From an uncultured Muribaculaceae bacterium (lineage in GTDB: Bacteria > Bacteroidota > Bacteroidia > Bacteroidales > Muribaculaceae), in NCBI GenBank assembly GCA_910583525.1, contig CAJTXL010000008.1:35752-99751 (forward strand): DNA of 64,000 nucleotides, given 5' to 3'. Every line of letters starts with the position of its first letter. Position 1 is the stretch's first letter. The translations under genes and the position numbers were made by a program. The notes under the pieces are model-generated. The model did no database searches. It saw only the letters and a list, made by a program, of their open reading frames with translations, and was not told where the DNA came from. Of this stretch, positions 27,636-36,833 are shown piece after piece.

Positions 27636-28277
27636 ATGTTAATAATAGGCATTGCCGGTGGCACCGGGTCGGGCAAAACCACCGTAGTGAACAAAATAAT
27701 AAACAGTTTGCCGGCCGGCGAAGTGGCTGTAATGCCTCAGGACTCGTATTACAAAGATTCGAGCCACATACCGCCCGAAGAACGCAGCAAAATCAACTTC
27801 GACGAACCTGCCGCCATCGAGTGGTCGCTTTTGGTGGAGCACCTCAAGCAGCTCAAAGAGGGCAACACAATACAGATGCCGACATATTCCTACCTCACAT
27901 GCACACGTCAGGCTGAAACCGTCGAAGTACGGCCGTCCGACGTCGTGATAGTCGAAGGCATCCTGGTGCTCACCGACCCCACCATACGCAATCTACTCGA
28001 CATCAAAGTATTCGTCGACGCCGACCCCGACGACCGTCTGATACGCGTCATAGCACGCGACTGCATAGAGCGCGGCCGCACACCCGAAATAGTAATAAAC
28101 CGCTATCAGGACGTGCTCAAACCCATGCACATGCAATATATCGAACCGAGCAAGCGCTACGCCGACCTCATCGTGCCGCAAGGCGGAAGCAATACCGTTG
28201 CCATCAACCTTCTGACCGACTACATCGAAAGCCGCCTGCACCGCGGCACCCTGCGCGGCGTGACACCCCAATGCTGA
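27636..28277 (+). CDS. udk: Uridine kinase
   Basis: A 213-residue P-loop kinase that phosphorylates uridine and cytidine with ATP or GTP for pyrimidine salvage. Walker A GGTGSGKTT is at residues 8-16; MPQDSYYKD near residue 33 and NFDEPAAIEWSLL are the uridine kinase substrate elements; DPDDRLIRVIARDCIERGR is the lid region. Length is normal. The end overlaps lptB by 1-7 bases. Confidence 0.95.
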   Translation: MLIIGIAGGTGSGKTTVVNKIINSLPAGEVAVMPQDSYYKDSSHIPPEERSKINFDEPAAIEWSLLVEHLKQLKEGNTIQMPTYSYLTCTRQAETVEVRPSDVVIVEGILVLTDPTIRNLLDIKVFVDADPDDRLIRVIARDCIERGRTPEIVINRYQDVLKPMHMQYIEPSKRYADLIVPQGGSNTVAINLLTDYIESRLHRGTLRGVTPQC

Positions 28278-29089
28278 TGGCGATGAAAGAAACCGACATA
28301 GAAATAAGGCTCCAGGAAACCGTCGCAGACGATACCGCCGACAACCGAGCCGTGCTTCGCACCGATAACCTGGTGAAGAAGTACGGCAAACGCACCGTGG
28401 TAAACCACGTGTCAATCGACGTGACGCAAGGCGAAATCGTAGGTCTGCTCGGCCCTAACGGAGCCGGAAAGACCACAACGTTCTACATGACCGTCGGCCT
28501 CATAGAGCCAAACGAAGGTCAAATCTTTCTCAACGACCTCAACATCACGCGATACCCTGTCTACAAACGGGCTCAGAACGGCATAGGCTACCTGGCCCAG
28601 GAAGCTTCGGTATTCCGCAAACTCAGCGTAGAAGACAATATCCGCGCCGTGCTGCAGATGACGAAAATGACAAAGGAAGAACAGCGCGAAAAACTCGAAA
28701 GCCTCATCAGCGAATTCAACCTGCAGAAAGTACGCAAAAACCTCGGCGACCAGCTGTCGGGCGGAGAACGCCGACGCACCGAGATAGCACGATGCCTCGC
28801 AATCAATCCGCGCTTCATAATGCTCGACGAACCCTTTGCCGGTGTCGACCCTATTGCCGTAGAAGACATCCAGTCGGTTGTCTATAAGCTAAAAGACAAG
28901 AACATAGGCATTCTTATCACCGACCACAACGCGCAAGAGACACTTCGCATCACCGACCGCGCCTATCTGCTTTTCGAAGGACGCATACTGTTCCAGGGTA
29001 CATCGGAAGAACTCGCCGAAAACCCCGTTGTGCGCGAAAAATATCTCGGACGCGACTTCGTTTTCTACCGCAAGCGTCTCGGAGAATAA
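28271..29089 (+). CDS. lptB: LPS export ABC transporter ATP-binding protein LptB
   Basis: A 272-residue ATPase of the LptB2FG complex, which extracts lipopolysaccharide from the inner membrane. Walker A GPNGAGKTT, Q-loop YLAQEASVFRKLS, signature LSGGERRRTEIARCLA, Walker B FIMLDEPFAGVDP and the H-loop ITDHNAQETL fit LptB rather than a generic ABC protein. An extra N-terminal stretch of about 30 residues precedes the usual start of the domain. ATG codons at 28271, 28277 (TGATG overlap with the udk stop) and 28283 are all possible starts. Confidence 0.95.
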   Translation: MLMAMKETDIEIRLQETVADDTADNRAVLRTDNLVKKYGKRTVVNHVSIDVTQGEIVGLLGPNGAGKTTTFYMTVGLIEPNEGQIFLNDLNITRYPVYKRAQNGIGYLAQEASVFRKLSVEDNIRAVLQMTKMTKEEQREKLESLISEFNLQKVRKNLGDQLSGGERRRTEIARCLAINPRFIMLDEPFAGVDPIAVEDIQSVVYKLKDKNIGILITDHNAQETLRITDRAYLLFEGRILFQGTSEELAENPVVREKYLGRDFVFYRKRLGE

Positions 29090-29124
29090 ACAAAATCAAG
29101 CAAAACAAGAAACTACAATATATT

Positions 29125-30834
29125 ATGGCAGAACAAAAAGAAGCTATCGAAGGAAATGAGACCAAAGGCCTCAACTTCGTTGAAGAATACGTGGTAGCCG
29201 ACCTCAAGGCCGGAAAGAACGGAGGGCGCCTAAGCACCCGTTTTCCGCCCGAACCGAACGGCTACCTGCATATAGGCCACGCCAAAGCAATCTGCATGGA
29301 TTTCGGAGTCGCCGAAAAATTCGGCGGCACATGCAATCTGCGCTTCGACGACACCAACCCCGTCAAAGAAGATGTCGAATATGTCGACTCCATCCGCGAA
29401 GACATACATTGGCTCGGCTTCGACTGGGGTGACCGCGAATATTATGCTTCCGACTACTTTCCTCAGCTCTTCGACCTTGCCGTACGCATGATTAAAGAAG
29501 GCAAGGCATATGTCGATGACCAATCGAGCGAGGAAATAGCCCGTCAGAAAGGCAACCCCACCGAACCGGGCGAAGAAAGCCCCTACCGCAACCGCACTCC
29601 CGAAGAGAACCTCGACCTGTTCATGCGCATGAACGCCGGCGAGTTCGACGAAGGCTCGCGTGTGCTACGTGCCAAAATCGACATGGCATCGCCGAACATG
29701 CACTTCCGCGACCCCATAATGTACCGTATCATAAAGACACCGCACCACCGTACCGGCACAACGTGGAAAGTTTACCCCATGTATGACTTCGCTCACGGAC
29801 AGAGTGACTACTTCGAAGGCGTGACCCACTCGATATGCACTCTTGAGTTCGTCGTGCACCGTCCGCTCTACGAATATTTCGTAAAAGAGCTTGCCGACGA
29901 AAGCTACTGCCCGCGTCAGATTGAGTTCAACCGCCTCAACCTAACATACACGGTGATGAGCAAACGCAAACTGCTGCAGCTCGTCAAAGAAGGTCTCGTG
30001 GCCGGTTGGGACGACCCCCGTATGCCGACCATCTCGGGCATGCGCCGCCGCGGATACACTCCGCGCTCGATACGCAACTTCATCGACACCATCGGATATA
30101 CCAAATACGAGGCCCTCAACAGCATCAGCCTGCTCGAGCACGCCGTCCGCGACGACCTCAACCGCACGGCCACACGTGTTATGGCCGTAATCAATCCGCT
30201 GAAAGTGGTAATAACGAACTATCCCGAAGACAAGGTCGAGACCGTGACGATGGAGAACAACCCCGAAGACCCCGAAAGCGGCACACACGAAATGCCTTTC
30301 TGCCGTGAAATCTTCATCGAGCGCGATGACTTCATGGAGAACCCTCCCAAGAAATTCTTCCGTCTGGCACCCGGCTCGGAAGTGCGTCTCAAAGGCGCAT
30401 ACATTATTAAGTGCGACGAAGTCGTCAAAGACGCCGACGGCAACATCATCGAACTGCACTGCAGCTACGCCCCCGACACCCTCAGCGGAATGCCGGGCGC
30501 ATCGCGCAAAGTGAAAGGCACGCTTCATTGGGTATCGGCACGGCATGCAATCGACGGCGAAGCACGTCTGTACGACCGCCTGTTCGATGTAGAAAACCCT
30601 GCCGCAGAAGCAGACCGCGATTTCCGCGAAATGCTCAACCCCGATTCGCTGCGTGTAGTCAACGGCATCAAACTCGAGCCTTTCATCATGGAGCACGCCA
30701 CTCCGGGCGAGAAGTTCCAATTCCAACGCATAGGTTATTTCACACCCGACTACGACAGTACCCCCGAGCATCCGGTTTTCAACCGTACCATAGCCCTTAA
30801 AGACACCTGGGAAAAGGTGCAGAAGAAAGCCTAA
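29125..30834 (+). CDS. glnS: Glutaminyl-tRNA synthetase
   Basis: A 569-residue class I synthetase charging tRNA-Gln directly. The signature PPEPNGYLHIGHAKAI is near residues 41-56 and the KMSKS-like loop VMSKRK near residue 276; FDDTNPVKE and DYFEGVTHSICTLEF are typical of GlnRS and not of bacterial GluRS. The C-terminal anticodon-binding beta-barrels are complete. Many bacteria instead use indirect amidation; Bacteroidetes have GlnRS. It lies 35 bases after lptB and 15 bases before the TPR protein. Confidence 0.96.
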   Translation: MAEQKEAIEGNETKGLNFVEEYVVADLKAGKNGGRLSTRFPPEPNGYLHIGHAKAICMDFGVAEKFGGTCNLRFDDTNPVKEDVEYVDSIREDIHWLGFDWGDREYYASDYFPQLFDLAVRMIKEGKAYVDDQSSEEIARQKGNPTEPGEESPYRNRTPEENLDLFMRMNAGEFDEGSRVLRAKIDMASPNMHFRDPIMYRIIKTPHHRTGTTWKVYPMYDFAHGQSDYFEGVTHSICTLEFVVHRPLYEYFVKELADESYCPRQIEFNRLNLTYTVMSKRKLLQLVKEGLVAGWDDPRMPTISGMRRRGYTPRSIRNFIDTIGYTKYEALNSISLLEHAVRDDLNRTATRVMAVINPLKVVITNYPEDKVETVTMENNPEDPESGTHEMPFCREIFIERDDFMENPPKKFFRLAPGSEVRLKGAYIIKCDEVVKDADGNIIELHCSYAPDTLSGMPGASRKVKGTLHWVSARHAIDGEARLYDRLFDVENPAAEADRDFREMLNPDSLRVVNGIKLEPFIMEHATPGEKFQFQRIGYFTPDYDSTPEHPVFNRTIALKDTWEKVQKKA

Positions 30835-30849
30835 GAGCTTGTTCCCAAG

Positions 30850-32337
30850 ATGAGCGAAGACAACAATCCACGCGAAGAACTATACAGACGCTTCAGACAG
30901 TCTCTGTCGCGGCCCGTCTCCGAACGATATTTCGACGAAGACGAGCTGGTGGAGATTTACGACTATGCCGGAGACATCTCGGATGACTACGTGCAGACCG
31001 AGTGCCTCTTCTGCGGCGCACGGCTTTACCCCGAAAGCCAGGCGCTGTCGGAGAGACGCGCCCTGCTCTACCTCGACACTTCAATCGATGACTCCGACAA
31101 ACCGTCGCCTGCCGCAGGGGCATACCTTGCCGACAATCCCGACGTATTCTCTCCGATTTTCGACATAGCACGCCTCGAAATAAACCGTCCCGAAGACCCC
31201 GAAGCCGCACTGGAGTTCCTGTTGACACAGTACGACACTTTCAACGACGAAGAAATAATACGCTTCGTCGACCTGGCTTTCGACCTCGACCAATACAAAT
31301 GGGTGGTGGAAAACCTCGACAGACTGCGTGCCAAAATAAGCTTCCAACCCGTTCTTTCATACGAAGTGATGCAGGAGGCCGACGACATGCTCGACAATGA
31401 ACTTATGGCAAAGCTTGCCGAGGAGTTGATTGAAAACGAGCCTTTCGCGCCCCAGTATTGGATTAGCCTGTTCAAGGCTCAGGCCAGAATGGGAAAAGAC
31501 GAAGACGCAAAAGCAACTTTCGACTCGGCACGCGCCCTTGCCGCCGACGAGCCCGATTCCTTAATGGTATTGGTAGATGCCGCATACAACTTCGCGCCCT
31601 ATCTATACCAAGAATCTTTCGAAATACTCGAAGGTCTGAAAACGGAGAACCCCGACGAGTTCATGTACACCGACTGCCAATGCGCCCTATTGGTTCGCTC
31701 CGGAGCTTCCGACCGGGCAATACGCCTGCTGAAAAAATATCTCAAAGAACATCCGGGCAACCAAAAAGCCATGAGGCAGCTTTTGCTGTGCAATACTGCC
31801 GATGCCAGACAATATCTGAATGCGTTCTATGATGCCACAGACGGCAAAGGCTTCGACGATGACATATATGCAGAGCTTGTCAATACGCTGTCGGTCAACT
31901 CTTCTTCCCAAAGTTTGATAGCCCTTCTACGCAGAAATTCTATCGACAACACTACAGAGAACTCCGACATCTGTGCATGGGCCGAAGCATTGTTTTCAAT
32001 CGGAAAATTCAGCAATGTCACCGCCCTTATAGACGGTTATCTCCTTTCCGAGCAAGGCAAAGAGCTTATCGACATGACACTGAAGATACCTCTTAAAGGA
32101 ACATCGTTGGCATTTGCATACATGGTATCGCTTATGAAACTCGGCCGAGGCGACGCCGCCGAGACATTCTGGAACGGCATACGCCCTTTCATGGAACAAT
32201 TAATCGAAGACGCCCCCATGCCGATAAGGATGTCGGTAAGGTGCCTGTTCACATTGGCCGATAAAATGCGCCGCCATCCGGCCGACGACACTCTGTATTG
32301 GGAGAATTTCGACATGCTTTACTACGGCAAAAACTGA
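30850..32337 (+). CDS. TPR-type protein of unknown function
   Basis: A 495-residue soluble, acidic protein with no signal peptide or membrane segment. Repeated helical pairs such as PEAALEFLLTQYDTFND, QARMGKDEDAKATFDSARA and SGASDRAIRLLKKYLKEHPG indicate degenerate tetratricopeptide repeats, a protein-binding scaffold. It sits between glnS and cdsA (3-base gap to cdsA), and the gene order suggests co-expression with envelope lipid genes. I do not recognise a specific function. Confidence 0.7.
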   Translation: MSEDNNPREELYRRFRQSLSRPVSERYFDEDELVEIYDYAGDISDDYVQTECLFCGARLYPESQALSERRALLYLDTSIDDSDKPSPAAGAYLADNPDVFSPIFDIARLEINRPEDPEAALEFLLTQYDTFNDEEIIRFVDLAFDLDQYKWVVENLDRLRAKISFQPVLSYEVMQEADDMLDNELMAKLAEELIENEPFAPQYWISLFKAQARMGKDEDAKATFDSARALAADEPDSLMVLVDAAYNFAPYLYQESFEILEGLKTENPDEFMYTDCQCALLVRSGASDRAIRLLKKYLKEHPGNQKAMRQLLLCNTADARQYLNAFYDATDGKGFDDDIYAELVNTLSVNSSSQSLIALLRRNSIDNTTENSDICAWAEALFSIGKFSNVTALIDGYLLSEQGKELIDMTLKIPLKGTSLAFAYMVSLMKLGRGDAAETFWNGIRPFMEQLIEDAPMPIRMSVRCLFTLADKMRRHPADDTLYWENFDMLYYGKN

Positions 32338-32340
32338 ACT

Positions 32341-33171
32341 ATGAAAAACATAATCACACGTTCGCTGAGCGGCATTATATATATCGGCCTTATCTTAGGA
32401 GCCATATTTCTCGGATACTTATGGTTCGTAGGGCTGATGGCAATTTTCGCCGCATTGGCCGTAGTCGAATTTGAAAAGATATTCATACCGACAAGACAAA
32501 ACAAGGCCGCGTGCTTTGCGATTGTTACAGATATCTTGGCGGCGGTTACCATTGCATGCCTTCCCCTGTTCACCATCATGCCCGATTGGTTGATGTTTAC
32601 GGTAATGGGTATCCTTGTCTGCTACGTTCCGGCACGCTTTGTAATGTCGCTCTACGACAACACACCAGGCGCTTTCCAAAGTTCCATGGCGGCTGTGATG
32701 GCCCAGATATACATTTCTGTTCCGCTGTCGATGCTCGGAGTCGTATATACCGACGGCAGAGCACAGACATCAATGCTTGTGCTGGCAATGTTCATTCTGA
32801 TATGGCTCAACGACACGGGTGCTTACTGTGTAGGGTCGATGTTCGGAAAACACCGTCTTTTTGAACGGCTTTCACCCAAGAAATCGTGGGAAGGCTTCTT
32901 CGGCGGCCTGCTGTTCTGCCTTGCCGCAGGAGCCTTATTCTCATATATCATGCCGCAAGTCGGCCTCACGCTGCCGCTATGGCTCGGTTTTGCCGTAATG
33001 GTATGTGTATTGTCGACATGGGGCGATTTGTTTGAATCGCTCCTGAAACGAAGCCACCACATCAAAGACTCAGGCAATCTCATACCCGGACACGGCGGCA
33101 TACTCGACCGAATAGACTCGCTTCTCTTTGTAGCCTGGGGCACATTGATTTTCTATTTCATATTCCAATGA
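32341..33171 (+). CDS. cdsA: Phosphatidate cytidylyltransferase
   Basis: A 276-residue inner-membrane enzyme with about eight hydrophobic segments that makes CDP-diacylglycerol from phosphatidate and CTP. The C-terminal signature is clear: KKSWEGFFGG, then GDLFESLLKRSHHIKDSG and PGHGGILDRIDSLLF (about residues 177-267). Its stop overlaps the next ATG by four bases. Confidence 0.95.
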   Translation: MKNIITRSLSGIIYIGLILGAIFLGYLWFVGLMAIFAALAVVEFEKIFIPTRQNKAACFAIVTDILAAVTIACLPLFTIMPDWLMFTVMGILVCYVPARFVMSLYDNTPGAFQSSMAAVMAQIYISVPLSMLGVVYTDGRAQTSMLVLAMFILIWLNDTGAYCVGSMFGKHRLFERLSPKKSWEGFFGGLLFCLAAGALFSYIMPQVGLTLPLWLGFAVMVCVLSTWGDLFESLLKRSHHIKDSGNLIPGHGGILDRIDSLLFVAWGTLIFYFIFQ

Positions 33172-34289
33172 ACGTAAAAATAGGAGATACCGTAAGATAC
33201 CTTAACGCCGTAGGCGGCGGAAAGGTAGTCCGCATAGCCGACGGCATCGCATATGTCGACGAAGACGGCTTTGAAACACCCGTACTGCTGCGTGAATGCG
33301 TGGTAGTGACACCGTCGAAGTTCGAAACGGCAGTGCCGAAAACTTCAGCCAAGCCCAAGGCGGTGCAGTCCGAGAAGAAAGAAGCTCCGGCACCGACACA
33401 GCTTCCGATTATAGAAACACAAAACGGAAATGTGCTCAACCTCGTGCTCGGCTTCGAACCTACAAACATAAAAGCACTGTCGCAATCTTCTTTTGAAGCG
33501 TATATTGTCAACGACTCAAATTATTACATCTATATCTCGATAAGTTCTCGTTCAGACGACTCCGACAGCTGGACGCTGCGCTACGACGGCCTGATTGAGC
33601 CGAACATACAGGAGTTCGCATTCGAGCTTCAGGTATCGGAGCTCGCCGAATTCGACCGTATGTCGGTGCAATACATCGCCTTTAAACGCGACCGCGATTT
33701 CGACATGAAACCGGCCGGGGGCATAGAGTTCAAAGTCGACACGACCAAATTCGCCAAGCTCCATTGCTTCAGGCCGAACCCGTACTTCGATGGCCCCGTG
33801 TTGGTTTTCGACATTGCAGTCAAAGACAAAGTCCCGGCCATGATGCCCGAACTTGAAGCCGCGCACATAGCCGAAGGCATACGCAGCAAAAAACGCGATG
33901 TATCGGTTCAGGAGCGGCACACCGAGCGTGCCGCAAAGTCGAAAGCGGCAAACCGACAGCCCGATATTATCGAGGTTGACCTTCATGCCGACGAGCTGCT
34001 CGACACCACCGCCGGTCTTTCGCCTGCCGACATTCTCAACCTGCAGATTGACCGTTTCACCGAAGTGATGCTCGCAAACCAAAACAGACCGGGCCAACGC
34101 ATCGTCTTTATCCACGGCAAAGGTGAGGGCATATTGCGGCAGGCCATAATGAAAGAGCTTACCCATCGTTTCAAAGGTCACGACGTGCAGGATGCGTCTT
34201 TCCGCGAATACGGCTTCGGAGCAACACAGGTGACGATAAAACCTATTGCCCGAGAGTTTCCGCCAAAAGATAAAAAATCGCGCCGATGA
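33168..34289 (+). CDS. DUF2027 / Smr-domain protein
   Basis: A 373-residue protein with an N-terminal DUF2027 region (IGDTVRYLNAVGGGKVVRI), a linker rich in Lys/Ala/Pro, a central beta domain and a C-terminal Smr domain (IIEVDLHADEL near residue 266, FIHGKGEGILR near residue 313). Smr domains, known from MutS2, cut branched DNA or collided mRNA. The family is a common Bacteroidetes single-copy gene of unclear role. Four-base overlaps link it to cdsA and to the following gene. Confidence 0.88.
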   Translation: MNVKIGDTVRYLNAVGGGKVVRIADGIAYVDEDGFETPVLLRECVVVTPSKFETAVPKTSAKPKAVQSEKKEAPAPTQLPIIETQNGNVLNLVLGFEPTNIKALSQSSFEAYIVNDSNYYIYISISSRSDDSDSWTLRYDGLIEPNIQEFAFELQVSELAEFDRMSVQYIAFKRDRDFDMKPAGGIEFKVDTTKFAKLHCFRPNPYFDGPVLVFDIAVKDKVPAMMPELEAAHIAEGIRSKKRDVSVQERHTERAAKSKAANRQPDIIEVDLHADELLDTTAGLSPADILNLQIDRFTEVMLANQNRPGQRIVFIHGKGEGILRQAIMKELTHRFKGHDVQDASFREYGFGATQVTIKPIAREFPPKDKKSRR

Positions 34290-35056
34290 TACTGTACTTC
34301 AGCGGTACGGGCAACACACGCCGCGCCGCTTTCCGTCTGGCCAAACTGCTCAAAGAAACCGACCTACGGGAGTTTACGCCACAAATGCTGCGGCATCCCG
34401 AAAACGCGGTTGTAGACATGCCCGACGGTGACAGACGGCTCATATGGGCATTCCCGACATACTCATGGGGAATACCACCCGTCGTAGCCTATTTCATCAA
34501 ACACTTCATACCGGGCCGCAACATATCCGATGCAAAGCATATAATGCTTACAAGCTGCGGCGACGATATGGGACTGACAGACCGCCAATGGCGGAAACTT
34601 ATGCGAAATCGCGGTTTCAATACGGCAGGCGCCTATGCCGTGGTAATGCCCAATACATATACGCTGATGGAGGGCTTTGACGTTGACGCGCCCGAACTTT
34701 CCGCGGCCAAATTAACAGCATCGGAAGGCACTCTTATAGCCATAGCCGAATCTGTCATGACCGACGGACAAGACATTCTTGTCAGAAAACCGTTCTCGTG
34801 GATCAAATCACGCATAATATACCCTTGGTTCAGACGCTATGCAATGTCACCGAAACCATTCCACACACACGAAGCCTGTATAAGCTGCGGAAAATGCGCC
34901 ACCTTATGCCCGATGGCGAACATAACCATGGAAGCCGGGCGCCCGAAATGGGGCGATGCCTGCGCACTATGCCTGCGGTGCTACCATAGCTGCCCACGAC
35001 ATGCGATAGCCTACGGAAAAGCCACCGACGGCAAAGGTCAATGGAAGTGCTCCTAA
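34286..35056 (+). CDS. EFR1-family flavodoxin/ferredoxin fusion
   Basis: A 256-residue redox protein. The N-terminal flavodoxin fold has the FMN phosphate loop FSGTGNTR (residues 4-11) and an FPTYSWGIPP loop. The C-terminus has two 4Fe-4S motifs, CISCGKCATLCP and CALCLRCYHSCP (about residues 197-236). It likely carries electrons between an iron-sulfur donor and an unknown partner. It is the last gene of the udk-to-EFR1 run and converges on the lysozyme gene with a 7-base gap and no obvious terminator. Confidence 0.9.
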   Translation: MILYFSGTGNTRRAAFRLAKLLKETDLREFTPQMLRHPENAVVDMPDGDRRLIWAFPTYSWGIPPVVAYFIKHFIPGRNISDAKHIMLTSCGDDMGLTDRQWRKLMRNRGFNTAGAYAVVMPNTYTLMEGFDVDAPELSAAKLTASEGTLIAIAESVMTDGQDILVRKPFSWIKSRIIYPWFRRYAMSPKPFHTHEACISCGKCATLCPMANITMEAGRPKWGDACALCLRCYHSCPRHAIAYGKATDGKGQWKCS

Positions 35057-35063
35057 CGCATGC

Positions 35064-36053
35064 CTATCTACGTTTCCTGACTGCCTTTATTCCTTTCTTG
35101 GCCACATACTTCTTAAGGTCGGAAAAGTTCCCTCGGAAGATGTCAATATCGACGGCATGGTCGATGCCTTTGCACACTCCTTTTTCGGTAAACTGCCATA
35201 TCTCCCAATGCCGGGCCGACGGCTCCGCACCGTAACGCGCAATCCAGAAATCATAATCATCAAGACCGTGCCCCTTTAAATAATCTATATAATAGTTGTT
35301 GTATGTATAGATTATTGGCTTTACTCCGTAGTGTTTTTCTACGAGCCGGAGCCATTGTTTTGCCATCCGCACCACCTTTTTATGCTCTTTCTGCATGATG
35401 CTTTTAGGTATTTCCAGGTCGAGCACAGGCGGCAAATCGCCTGCCGCAAGCGGAGTATTCGCAATGAAATACCGCACCTGGGCTTCTACCGGCGACGATA
35501 CCGACAAAAAATGGTAAGCCCCGCGTATTATTCCGCACCGTTTTGCCTCGCGGAAATTGCGTTCGAAAGTCGGGTCTTTTATGGTTGTACCCTGCGTACT
35601 TTTCATTAGTGCGAACAGCACCGGTTGCGCATATTTTGCTTTCTGCTTTCCGGGCGGCACCTTACCGTTTGCATCGGCACGAAGCGAAAGCTTGGTCCAA
35701 TCGATTTTCTTCTGATATTTCGACACGTCAATACCATAGCACAGATGTCCGCACCTGAAACGCCGCCCTTTCTGCTTTGGCAGCGCACCCTTGCGCCATA
35801 TGCCGAAGTCTATTGTGCCGTCGGAATAAACAAGCCGTCCGATGCCATTCTTATATCCCATATCCCAATAGCCGTAATAGGTATTACCGTTAGAATAGCG
35901 GCATACGCCGTAGCCATGCTGCTTCCCGTGGCGTACGCCTCCTTCATAATCATAGCTTCCGGTATGCAGGGTAGCCGCCGACGCGACAAACGCAATCAAC
36001 AGGACAAAAACAGCGGAGCACCGCCTTGTATTTAAGCGCTTTAAAATATCCAT
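35064..36053 (-). CDS. Secreted MORN-GH25 lysozyme-like protein
   Basis: A 329-residue protein with an N-terminal signal or anchor (hydrophobic residues 13-27). Two to three MORN-type repeats follow (YEGGVRHGKQHGYGVCRYSNG, written here only as its core HGYGVCRYSNG, then GYKNGIGRLVYSDG). A GH25 muramidase domain fills residues 105-320: YGIDVSKYQ supplies one catalytic Asp, LDLE the D-x-E pair, and HWEIWQF the C-terminal strand. It would cut the MurNAc-GlcNAc bond of peptidoglycan in the envelope. The tail is very basic (RKRR). Its promoter lies back to back with that of the LysE-NeuB cluster. Confidence 0.85.
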   Translation of the reverse strand: MDILKRLNTRRCSAVFVLLIAFVASAATLHTGSYDYEGGVRHGKQHGYGVCRYSNGNTYYGYWDMGYKNGIGRLVYSDGTIDFGIWRKGALPKQKGRRFRCGHLCYGIDVSKYQKKIDWTKLSLRADANGKVPPGKQKAKYAQPVLFALMKSTQGTTIKDPTFERNFREAKRCGIIRGAYHFLSVSSPVEAQVRYFIANTPLAAGDLPPVLDLEIPKSIMQKEHKKVVRMAKQWLRLVEKHYGVKPIIYTYNNYYIDYLKGHGLDDYDFWIARYGAEPSARHWEIWQFTEKGVCKGIDHAVDIDIFRGNFSDLKKYVAKKGIKAVRKRR

Positions 36054-36102
36054 TTATAGTGTCATTGGCTATGTTATGGCGACAAAAACAGATTGTGTGC
36101 CA

Positions 36103-36129
36103 CAAATATAAACGTTTTTTTCGAGCCAA
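36103..36129 (-). promoter_or_regulatory. Candidate promoter of the MORN-GH25 gene
   Basis: Minus-strand TTG (36129-36127), 16 bases, TATATTTG (36110-36103). The TTG falls in the left arm of the inverted repeat 36123-36143. Confidence 0.5.
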
Positions 36130-36143
36130 GCGGTCTTTGGCTC
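36123..36143. repeat. Inverted repeat between divergent promoters
   Basis: GAGCCAA (36123-36129) and TTGGCTC (36137-36143) are perfect arms around a 7-base spacer. It overlaps the -33 element of the lysozyme gene and abuts the TTGACA of the lysE promoter, so it could be an operator for both. Confidence 0.5.
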
Positions 36144-36174
36144 TTGACAATTTACGATACTTTTAGTATTTTTG
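36144..36174 (+). promoter_or_regulatory. Promoter of the LysE-to-NeuB cluster
   Basis: TTG (36144-36146, in TTGACA), 20 bases, TATTTTTG (36167-36174). It leaves a leader of about 9 bases before the ATG at 36190. Confidence 0.7.
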
Positions 36175-36189
36175 CTTGATTTTTCGCAA

Positions 36190-36831
36190 ATGGAGCAGCT
36201 GCTTTACATACTGCCACGAGGCATTGCCATAGGCTTGCTGATATCGGCCCCGATGGGTCCGATAGGTATGCTCGTAATACAGCGCACCCTCGGCAAGGGA
36301 CGCTGGCCAGGCTTCTTCACCGGCGTCGGAGCGGCTCTTAGCGACCTTATATATTGCCTGCTGACGGGCTTCTGTCTCAGCTTCGTCACCGATTTCATCG
36401 ACAGGCATCAGCTGATAATCCAAATAATAGGCAGTATAGTGCTGGCGGCATTCGGCTTGTACCTTTTCAAGAAAAATCCCACACGTTCGCTGCGAACACC
36501 CGATGTCAAGACCACCAACTATTGGAGCGATTTCGTCACGGGCTTCCTGCTTACATTTTCCAATCCGCTGATACTGTTCTTCATAATAGGCCTGTTCGCA
36601 CGGTTCAACTATATACTGCCCGAATTCGGAATACATCACCACATTGCGGCATATACCACCATATTCGGCGGCGCTTTGCTGTGGTGGTATGGCGTGACGA
36701 CGCTCGTGCACAGGCTCGGCAGACGCATAAACGTGCGCTCTCTGCGTCTTATAAACAGAATAATCGGCTCTCTCCTGATTGCAATGGCAATAGCCGGCAC
36801 TATAATGGCAACCTACGACATCTTCACCTGA
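36190..36831 (+). CDS. LysE-family translocator
   Basis: A 213-residue membrane protein with about six hydrophobic segments. The N-terminal GIAIGLLISAPMGPIGMLV and the GxGAAxxD segment (GVGAALSDLIYCL) are typical of the LysE/RhtB exporters of amino acids and small metabolites. The promoter at 36144-36174 supports the ATG at 36190. It is the first gene of a tight series leading to neuB; the next ATG follows after two bases. Confidence 0.88.
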   Translation: MEQLLYILPRGIAIGLLISAPMGPIGMLVIQRTLGKGRWPGFFTGVGAALSDLIYCLLTGFCLSFVTDFIDRHQLIIQIIGSIVLAAFGLYLFKKNPTRSLRTPDVKTTNYWSDFVTGFLLTFSNPLILFFIIGLFARFNYILPEFGIHHHIAAYTTIFGGALLWWYGVTTLVHRLGRRINVRSLRLINRIIGSLLIAMAIAGTIMATYDIFT

Positions 36832-36833
36832 AC

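Noticed and set aside
29941..30771. A 276-codon minus-strand frame opposite glnS
   Set aside because: Antisense shadow of a clearly conserved synthetase; composition rich in Cys/His/Val is typical of reversed codons.
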